The notes below the pieces were generated by a model that did no database searches, had not been told where the DNA came from, and saw only the letters and a list, made by a program, of their open reading frames with translations. From Chitinophaga pinensis (GTDB taxonomy: Bacteria; Bacteroidota; Bacteroidia; 2-12-FULL-35-15), in assembly GCA_945885475.1 (NCBI GenBank), contig CAMCYR010000024.1:1-47205 (forward strand): 47,205 bases of DNA, written 5' to 3'. Shown piece after piece: positions 42,022-47,205 of the stretch. The translations under genes and the position numbers were made by a program. The number at the start of each line of letters is the position of its first letter. Within the stretch, counting starts at the first letter, position 1.

Positions 42022-42972
42022 CTAAACTCGCTTTTCAATCTGATATTTATTCCTGTCCGAGGAACTGCGGGATATCAATTCTCCAAGAAAACCAGCCAGA
42101 AACAGCTGTGTACCAATTATCATTGCTACTAAGGCCAAGTAAAATAAGGGTTTGTCGGTCACATCTCTCGTTGGAATAGCATATGCTGATTTGTATACTT
42201 TTTCAGCTATTAAATAAAGGGAAAGTCCGCCTCCAAGTAAAAATGACAAGGTTCCCCAAAAGCCAAAAATATGCATTGGACGTTTTCCGAACTTTGATAC
42301 GAAAGTAATAGACATCAGATCCAAAAATCCGTTGATAAAGCGCTCCAAGCCAAATTTGGTAACACCATATTTACGCTCTCTGTGCTGAACAACCTTCTCT
42401 TCTATCTTGGTAAATCCTGCCCATTTAGCAATAACAGGAATATAACGGTGCATTTCTCCATAGACTTCAATGTTTTTTACAACGTCTTTACTGTATGCTT
42501 TCAGACCACAGTTAAAATCGTGTAAGTTGTTGATTCCGCTGGCTTTACGCGTAGCCCAATTAAATAATTTTGTCGGGATTGTTTTAGAGATCGGATCGTA
42601 TCTTTTTTGTTTCCATCCGGACACCAAGTCGAGTCCGTCAACAGCGATCAATTTGTACAATTCAGGGATTTCGTCAGGTGAATCTTGCAGATCGGCATCC
42701 ATTGTAATGACAACATCTCCCTGAACAGCTTCAAAACCAACGTTCAGAGCTGCCGATTTGCCATAATTCCTGCGGAATTTTATTCCTCTGATATGACTAT
42801 TTTTAGCTGAGAGTTCTTCAATTACCCTCCAGGACTTATCTCGGGAACCATCATCTATTAAAATTACCTCGTAAGAATAGGAAAAAGTATTCATGACTCT
42901 TTCGATCCATTCACACAGTTCGGGTAAAGACTCCTCTTCGTTAAATAAAGGTATTACAACTGAAATATTCAT
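42022..42972 (-). CDS. Family 2 glycosyltransferase with membrane tail (DPM1/GtrB-like)
   Basis: A 316-residue enzyme that probably transfers a sugar from a nucleotide donor to polyprenyl phosphate on the inner face of the cytoplasmic membrane. The GT-A domain has SVVIPLFNEEESLPEL (~4), LIDDGSRDKSW (~39), RRNYGKSAALNVGFE (~67) and the metal-binding TMDADLQDSPDEIPEL (~90). QHRERKYGVTKFGLERF (~195) is the usual motif before the membrane part. Two C-terminal membrane helices (~230-255 and ~268-295) match the GtrB/DPM1 layout. The donor sugar is unknown and no flippase or glycan cluster is adjacent. A perfect -7 box ends 7 bp before the ATG. Confidence 0.9.
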   Translation of the reverse strand: MNISVVIPLFNEEESLPELCEWIERVMNTFSYSYEVILIDDGSRDKSWRVIEELSAKNSHIRGIKFRRNYGKSAALNVGFEAVQGDVVITMDADLQDSPDEIPELYKLIAVDGLDLVSGWKQKRYDPISKTIPTKLFNWATRKASGINNLHDFNCGLKAYSKDVVKNIEVYGEMHRYIPVIAKWAGFTKIEEKVVQHRERKYGVTKFGLERFINGFLDLMSITFVSKFGKRPMHIFGFWGTLSFLLGGGLSLYLIAEKVYKSAYAIPTRDVTDKPLFYLALVAMIIGTQLFLAGFLGELISRSSSDRNKYQIEKRV

Positions 42973-42979
42973 AGCTAGG

Positions 42980-42987
42980 CAAATATA
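42980..42987 (-). promoter_or_regulatory. -7 box for the GT2 gene
   Basis: On the minus strand this reads TATATTTG, a perfect match, with only 7 bp between its end and the ATG at 42972. No -33 TTTG at the normal distance. Confidence 0.6.
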
Positions 42988-43174
42988 TATACAAAATGCG
43001 AATTCACGTGATTCTCTTAAGTTTTTTTAACAAGCCCCCTGATACTCTATTATTTCCACAACCTGAAAAATATAAAAAGAACAAACGTTTTTAAATTGAA
43101 TAATCGCCAATATCTTTTTTTTACGATAAAGTTAAAGTTTCCTTGATTATACTTTAAACTTCAGAAAAAAATCA

Positions 43175-43182
43175 TACTTTTG
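43175..43182 (+). promoter_or_regulatory. -7 box for the SRP RNA gene
   Basis: TACTTTTG is a perfect TAnnTTTG match, ending 4 bp before the first paired base of the RNA. Confidence 0.75.
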
Positions 43183-43186
43183 TGTC

Positions 43187-43284
43187 GGGGTAAGTCTCAT
43201 ACAACCAGCTCCCTTCAACCCTCCAGGTGCGGAAGCAAGCAAAGGTACTAGGTTGAGCGGTGTGCTATGAGTAGCTTACCCCTT
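43187..43284 (+). ncRNA. ffs: Signal recognition particle RNA (4.5S, small bacterial type)
   Basis: A ~96-nt RNA gene. The ends pair perfectly: GGGGTAAG (43187-43194) with CTTACCCC (43275-43282). The apical domain contains CAGGTGCGGAAGCAAGCA (43232-43249) with the GGAA tetraloop and the asymmetric-loop sequence AGCA that binds Ffh, followed by AAGGTACTAGG. This is the conserved SRP domain IV pattern. There is no Alu domain, so it is the short form. A -7 box sits just upstream and a T-run (43286-43291) follows the closing stem as terminator. It works with Ffh and FtsY in co-translational membrane targeting. Confidence 0.93.
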
Positions 43285-43424
43285 CTTTTTTGACTTACAA
43301 TATAAAATTTTATACGCTCTCTCGAGTAATAACAGAAGTTCTCTCTTCTTGTTTTCTGTAAAATTAAATCATATAACACCTCTTTAATTTTTTTATCTAC
43401 TTATCAAGACTTTTCCACATTCAA

Positions 43425-43454
43425 TTTGTGGCGCTTAGTTTTAGAATATATTTG
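43425..43454 (+). promoter_or_regulatory. Promoter of the transaldolase gene
   Basis: TTTG (43425-43428), 18 nt, TATATTTG (43447-43454). An inverted repeat CCACA/TGTGG (43415-43419/43427-43431) overlaps the -33 element. The leader to the ATG at 43556 would be about 95 nt. Because the -7 box reaches 43454, a TTG start there cannot be used. Confidence 0.75.
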
Positions 43455-43555
43455 TGAAGAATATAACCCTGCTATCTCAGAAAATGCAGAGAACTCTTTT
43501 TGGCAATCAAACAAGATTTCTTCACAATAACCGGAATGGCATAAAACTAAATACT

Positions 43556-44203
43556 ATGAAATTTTTTATCGACACGGCAAACCTTGCACAAATCAAAGAA
43601 GCTCAAGACTTAGGCGTATTGGATGGCGTAACAACAAACCCTTCATTGATGGCTAAAGAAGGAATTAAAGGACAAAAAAACATCCTTAAACATTATGTTG
43701 ACATTTGTAAAATTGTTACTGGCGATGTTAGTGCGGAAGTAATTGCTACAGATTTTGCCGGAATGGTAAAGGAAGGTGAAGCATTAGCGAAACTTCACAA
43801 GCGCATTGTTGTTAAAATACCGATGATCAAAGATGGTATTAAAGCTATCAAATATTTTTCTAAAAAAGGAATTAGAACAAATTGTACTTTGGTGTTTTCA
43901 GCCGGACAAGCATTGTTAGCGGCGAAAGCAGGTGCATCTTATGTTTCTCCTTTCATTGGAAGATTAGATGATGTTTCTACCGATGGCTTACGTTTAATAG
44001 AAGATATCCGTCTGATTTATGATAATTATGCTTATGAAACAGAGATTTTAGCGGCATCCGTTCGTCATCCGATGCATATTATCAACTGCGCTCAAATTGG
44101 TGCAGATGTAGTAACGTGTCCCTTAAGTGCAATTACGGCATTATTAAAACACCCTTTAACCGATAGTGGTTTAGCTCAGTTTTTGGCTGACGCAAAGAAA
44201 TAG
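43556..44203 (+). CDS. tal: Transaldolase, short form (TalC/fructose-6-phosphate aldolase-like)
   Basis: Transfers dihydroxyacetone units between sugar phosphates in the pentose phosphate pathway. It belongs to the small decameric group (subfamily 4) that also includes fructose-6-phosphate aldolase. The 215 residues match that group's length. The N-terminus [20 protein letters not shown] and [12 protein letters not shown] (~25-36) are diagnostic. The Schiff-base lysine is Lys87 in [36 protein letters not shown] (~120-150; core SPFIGRLDD) is the phosphate-binding part. Sequence alone does not separate transaldolase from aldolase activity. The ATG at 43556 is used; the 34 codons upstream are non-coding leader behind a good promoter. 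Confidence 0.92.
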   Translation: MKFFIDTANLAQIKEAQDLGVLDGVTTNPSLMAKEGIKGQKNILKHYVDICKIVTGDVSAEVIATDFAGMVKEGEALAKLHKRIVVKIPMIKDGIKAIKYFSKKGIRTNCTLVFSAGQALLAAKAGASYVSPFIGRLDDVSTDGLRLIEDIRLIYDNYAYETEILAASVRHPMHIINCAQIGADVVTCPLSAITALLKHPLTDSGLAQFLADAKK

Positions 44204-44210
44204 ATGTTAT

Positions 44211-44257
44211 AAAAAATTTTAGATATTGACTTCTGGTTAAATATCTAAAATTTTTTT
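44211..44257 (+). terminator. Terminator after the transaldolase gene
   Basis: AAAAAATTTTAGATATT (44211-44227) pairs with AATATCTAAAATTTTTT (44240-44256) across a 12-nt loop, and a T follows. The 17-bp stem is long but A/T-rich. Confidence 0.78.
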
Positions 44258-44292
44258 CTACAAACATCCAACTTCCTAAATCATATATTCTA

Positions 44293-44913
44293 TTGCTGTT
44301 AAGAATCAACCCCGAAAAACCAAATTACGATGAGATCGCAAAAGTGGTTGAATGCCTTCGAAATGGCGGTGTTGTTATTTACCCCACCGATACTGTTTAT
44401 GGAATAGGCTGCGATATTAATAAGCAAAGAGCGGTTGAGCGTGTCTGCAAAATCAAAGGTATAGACCCTGAAAAAGCCAATTTTTCTTTTATCTGTTCTG
44501 ATTTAAGTCACCTTTCCGACTTTACAAAGCCCATCAGTACTTCCGTTTATAAAGTGATGAAAAAAGCATTGCCCGGACCATTCACTTTTATTCTGGAAGC
44601 AAATAACAACGTTCCAAAGTTATTCAGAAGTAAAAAGAAGACGGTAGGAATCCGTATTCCGAAAAATAATATTTGTCTTGAAATCGTAAAACAATTAGGT
44701 AATCCAATCATGAGCACTTCCGTGCACGATGATGATGAACTAATTGAGTATACTACTGATCCAGAGTTGATTCACGATAAATACAAAGATCTAGTTGACA
44801 TTGTAATTGCCGGAGGGTATGGAAACAACCAGGCTTCAACTGTTGTTGACTGCAGCGAAGGTGAATTTGATATTTTACGTCAAGGCTTGGGCGCATTGGA
44901 GGAATATCTTTAA
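44293..44913 (+). CDS. L-threonylcarbamoyladenylate synthase (Sua5/YrdC/YciO family)
   Basis: Makes threonylcarbamoyl-AMP from threonine, bicarbonate and ATP, the first step of the t6A37 modification of ANN-decoding tRNAs. The 206-residue length fits a YrdC/YciO domain without the Sua5 C-terminal domain. Motifs are VVIYPTDTVYGIGCD (~27), KGIDPEKANFSFICSD (~54), LPGPFTFILEA (~93), TVGIRIPKN (~115) and PIMSTSVH (~134). The YciO branch has an uncertain role, so the activity is likely but not certain. The start is a TTG at 44293 (MLLRINPEKPN); no in-frame ATG exists upstream or near, and this N-terminus matches the family in this phylum. It follows the transaldolase terminator. Confidence 0.85.
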   Translation: MLLRINPEKPNYDEIAKVVECLRNGGVVIYPTDTVYGIGCDINKQRAVERVCKIKGIDPEKANFSFICSDLSHLSDFTKPISTSVYKVMKKALPGPFTFILEANNNVPKLFRSKKKTVGIRIPKNNICLEIVKQLGNPIMSTSVHDDDELIEYTTDPELIHDKYKDLVDIVIAGGYGNNQASTVVDCSEGEFDILRQGLGALEEYL

Positions 44914-44948
44914 ATTCTATGATTTTTACTAGGTGAATAAAAAAATAG

Positions 44949-46901
44949 TTATTTTCCTAATACTATAAATTCCGTTCTTCTGTTCATATAGCGATGCGCA
45001 TCAGAATCATTTGGCACCTTTGGCTTTGTATCGCCATAACCTTTGAATGTAAGGCGTTTTGCGTCAACACCATTGCTTACCAAGTAATCCAAAACGGCTT
45101 TTGCACGGTTTTGGGAAAGTACCTGATTCATTTTTTTATCACCCACATTATCAGTATGTCCACTCAATTCACCGCTGATCGTTTTATTTGCATTTAAAAA
45201 TGAAACCAACTTATTTAATTCTGCTTTTGATTCAGGTTTAAGATCAAATTTAGCCGTTTCAAAAAATACGTTTTTCAACTGCATCACACCTTGTAAATCA
45301 ATAGGGTCCATTGGAACATCGAGAAGGTATGGCTTCGTTTGGTCAGCCAATTCTTTCAATGAAAAGTTTTCAGAAAAAAATAAATAACCAGAATGAGAAG
45401 CGTTCAACATGTAATTCTTTTCTATCGGTAGACACATTAAAAATTCTCCGTTACCACTATTTGCATCCGATTCCATCACGAGATTGCCCGTCTCTAAATC
45501 AATCAATTCGAAATGCGCACCTAGTGGTTTCTTTGTTTTTATATCATACACTTTTCCTTTTGCATAGGTTACTTTTCCGGGGCGGGCTCCTTCATACAAA
45601 TCAAATTGATATAAATCTAAGCCTCCTAATCCGCCAACTCTTGTTGATGCTAAATAGGCTAAGTTACCTGATGCGGCAACCAATATACTATTTTCGTCTC
45701 CATAAGTATTAATAGGATATCCTAAGTTTACAGGAGTTCCCCAGATCCCCTTTTCGTTTAGGCGAGAAACGAATAAATCCAATTTCCCCATGCCAACATG
45801 GCCATTCGAACCAAAGTAAAGCGTCTTGCCATCAGGATGTATAAATACGGATTCTTCCTTACCCGGAGTGTTGATCTGCGGACCGAGGTTTTTGGGAAGT
45901 CCCCAGCTTCCATCGGGTTTTAATGTTGATACATAAATATCTGTCTCACCTATCCCACCTGCACGTGCACTAACAAAATAAAGGGATTTGCCATCAGCTG
46001 AAAAAGAAGGTTGTGATTCAAACTGATTCGTGTTCACCATATTTCCCATGTTATAAGGTTTGCTCCAGTTCTCTCCTACTTTGCCGGAATAAAAAATATC
46101 ACAGCTTCCAAAACCTTTTCTTCCTCCGGCATATGCTCCGACAGCATTATCCTGGCAAGCAACAAAAAACAAAAGTTGTCCATCAGCCGACAAGCAGGGT
46201 GCGCCTTCATTTCCTTCTGTATTAATGCCGTTTCCAATAAGCGAAGCACTTTCCCAAATAGTATCTTTCTTTTTGCTAATTAAGAAATCTTCCTGTAGAT
46301 GAACTTTGTCTGTCCTGTTATTCCGAGTGAAAAGGAATGTTTGTTCATCCGCTGTAACTGCAGGGAAATAATCATCAAAAACTGAATTGATAGCTGGTCC
46401 CATGTTTTTAAGGTCAAAAGGCACTGGATTCTTCATTGCATTTATTGCGAAGTTGCAATTTGCTAGATTTCTTTCTGCATCTTCTTTTGTATCCGGATTA
46501 ATATGTAATTTTTTCAGATAACGTTCATAATCTTTTTTTGCATCTTCATACTTACCTATACTGACTTCAAGAGTGGCCAAGTTATAGAAGTTGCCCAAAT
46601 TAAATCCCGGGTTGATGGAAATGGCTTTTACATATTCATCGATTGCTTTTTCCGTTTGATTTCTATATTGAAGAATATCTGCATACAATAAATGAGGTTC
46701 AATAAAATTAGCATCTTTCTCGATGGCTTTTAATACCTCTTTTTCTGCATCAACATCCTTTCCAGCCTGATACAGCTTAACCGCACTTTCAAAAGCCGAA
46801 ATTGCTTTTTTATTCGTAGAGGTATATTCACCAGGAGGCAATTGTGCTTTGCAAGAGGAAATTGCGATTGTCACTGCGAATAGGATCAAAATTTTTTTCA
46901 T
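44949..46901 (-). CDS. OmpA-family lipoprotein with TPR and PD40 repeats
   Basis: A 650-residue outer-membrane lipoprotein that should tie the outer membrane to peptidoglycan. The signal peptide ends at a lipobox cysteine (ISSCKAQ, Cys17). TPR repeats fill ~30-150 (KAISAFESAVKLYQAG, AIDEYVKAISINPGF). WD40-like PD40 beta-propeller repeats fill ~175-430, with recurring SADGQLLFF, SADGKSLYFVSARAGG and HPDGKTLYFGSNG. A carboxypeptidase-regulatory-like segment lies at ~445-525. The C-terminal OmpA domain (~530-648) has FFETAKFDLKPES, LSGHTDNVGD with the diaminopimelate-binding Asp, and MNRRTEF. This architecture is typical of Bacteroidota, where relatives occur near gliding or type IX secretion genes; none of those are here. 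Confidence 0.92.
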   Translation of the reverse strand: MKKILILFAVTIAISSCKAQLPPGEYTSTNKKAISAFESAVKLYQAGKDVDAEKEVLKAIEKDANFIEPHLLYADILQYRNQTEKAIDEYVKAISINPGFNLGNFYNLATLEVSIGKYEDAKKDYERYLKKLHINPDTKEDAERNLANCNFAINAMKNPVPFDLKNMGPAINSVFDDYFPAVTADEQTFLFTRNNRTDKVHLQEDFLISKKKDTIWESASLIGNGINTEGNEGAPCLSADGQLLFFVACQDNAVGAYAGGRKGFGSCDIFYSGKVGENWSKPYNMGNMVNTNQFESQPSFSADGKSLYFVSARAGGIGETDIYVSTLKPDGSWGLPKNLGPQINTPGKEESVFIHPDGKTLYFGSNGHVGMGKLDLFVSRLNEKGIWGTPVNLGYPINTYGDENSILVAASGNLAYLASTRVGGLGGLDLYQFDLYEGARPGKVTYAKGKVYDIKTKKPLGAHFELIDLETGNLVMESDANSGNGEFLMCLPIEKNYMLNASHSGYLFFSENFSLKELADQTKPYLLDVPMDPIDLQGVMQLKNVFFETAKFDLKPESKAELNKLVSFLNANKTISGELSGHTDNVGDKKMNQVLSQNRAKAVLDYLVSNGVDAKRLTFKGYGDTKPKVPNDSDAHRYMNRRTEFIVLGK

Positions 46902-47012
46902 AAGTTGAATGTTCTAAATAAAAGGGGAAAATGCTCTTTATTTCAATATTTTTTAAAAGATTTTTTAAAACAGATCCGAAAGATGAACAATCAAATTCAA
47001 TTATCATTCCAA

Positions 47013-47205
47013 TTAGGGAATATTCATGTATTTGTGTGTTTGCAAAGAAACATTCCATTTGGGATGAGCCATAACATAATCAACAATCAGCGGCATCATT
47101 TCCTTACTCTTACTCCATTCAGGCTGCAAAAATAATTTACATTCCGGGGAAACAAATGCAGCATTTTTTTCGGCCCATTCAAAATCATTTCTATTGTGGA
47201 TGATA
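47013..47205 (-). CDS. queE: 7-carboxy-7-deazaguanine synthase, C-terminal end only
   Basis: The minus-strand frame from the window end to TAA at 47013-47015 gives 63 residues, with the start beyond the window. The end reads FLQPEWSKSKEMM, then MPLIVDYVMAHPKWNVSL, QTHKYMNIP. The LQTHKY..IP ending and the preceding LQPEW are typical of QueE, the radical SAM enzyme that makes 7-carboxy-7-deazaguanine for queuosine tRNA modification. The cysteine cluster would be in the missing N-terminal part, so catalysis cannot be judged. It is upstream of the OmpA-family gene on the same strand, with a 111-bp gap. Confidence 0.82.
   Translation of the reverse strand, partial: IIHNRNDFEWAEKNAAFVSPECKLFLQPEWSKSKEMMPLIVDYVMAHPKWNVSLQTHKYMNIP

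Noticed and set aside
46828-47058. 76-codon minus-strand frame between the OmpA gene and the window end
   Set aside because: It overlaps both the OmpA start and the QueE C-terminus in a different frame; the QueE frame has clear family motifs.

Overview
This 47.2 kb window is chromosomal DNA from a low-GC member of the Bacteroidota. The lineage call rests on several things seen together: repeated TAnnTTTG-type -7 promoter boxes instead of sigma70-style elements, almost no Shine-Dalgarno sequences, a short primary sigma factor without region 1.1, a TonB-dependent receptor with a carboxypeptidase-regulatory-like domain, DUF5916 proteins, a DUF6428-containing arsenic operon, an OmpA/PD40/TPR lipoprotein and a GAPDH with a long N-terminal extension. 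Most of the content is housekeeping. I see no prophage, insertion sequence, CRISPR array, biosynthetic cluster or tRNA/rRNA gene.

Layout. 1-4 kb: a truncated membrane histidine kinase, then (minus) a cysteine desulfurase and glmM. 4-6.6 kb: an operon of a TPR protein, a ComA-like phosphosulfolactate synthase and a rhodanese, closed by a strong terminator. 6.6-14 kb: a DedA protein, aroE, uvrB, recQ and an RlmI-like rRNA methyltransferase. 14-19.6 kb (minus): a TonB-dependent receptor, the remains of a DUF1275/YoaK gene, a phosphohexomutase and mltG. 19.9-26.8 kb: a DUF5916 protein whose stop codon abuts that of a seven-heme/TPR lipoprotein, then a GNAT enzyme, an unknown protein, dapF and an unknown membrane protein (minus). 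26.9-32.3 kb: a DegP/HtrA protease, rpoD, the extended GAPDH and dapA (minus). 32.5-36 kb: a collapsed DUF5916 pseudogene leading into a LolD-like ABC ATPase, then the arsenic operon arsR-DUF6428-acr3-arsC (minus), with an operator wrapped around its -7 box. 36-41.3 kb: a thioesterase, a two-gene 5'-nucleotidase with its domains in inverted order, dnaA, an LMW phosphatase and rsmI. 41.4-41.8 kb: 151-bp tandem repeats. 42-47.2 kb: a GT2 glycosyltransferase, the SRP RNA gene, transaldolase, a Sua5/YrdC enzyme, an OmpA-family lipoprotein and the 3' end of queE.

Functional links. Cell-envelope genes (glmM, mltG, dapA, dapF, DedA, OmpA, GT2) are scattered among DNA repair and replication genes (uvrB, recQ, dnaA). 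The arsenic operon forms a complete reduce-and-export module. The ComA-rhodanese pair suggests sulfite or sulfonate chemistry. Two pseudogenes, one with stops, a deletion and a frameshift and one with an internal collapse, show ongoing gene decay. I did not find a clearly undescribed multi-gene system. The most interesting items are the tandem repeat array, the interlocked ars operator/promoter, the ComA-rhodanese operon, the promoter-bearing DUF5916 remnant and a set of -7 boxes so close to start codons that the transcripts may be leaderless.
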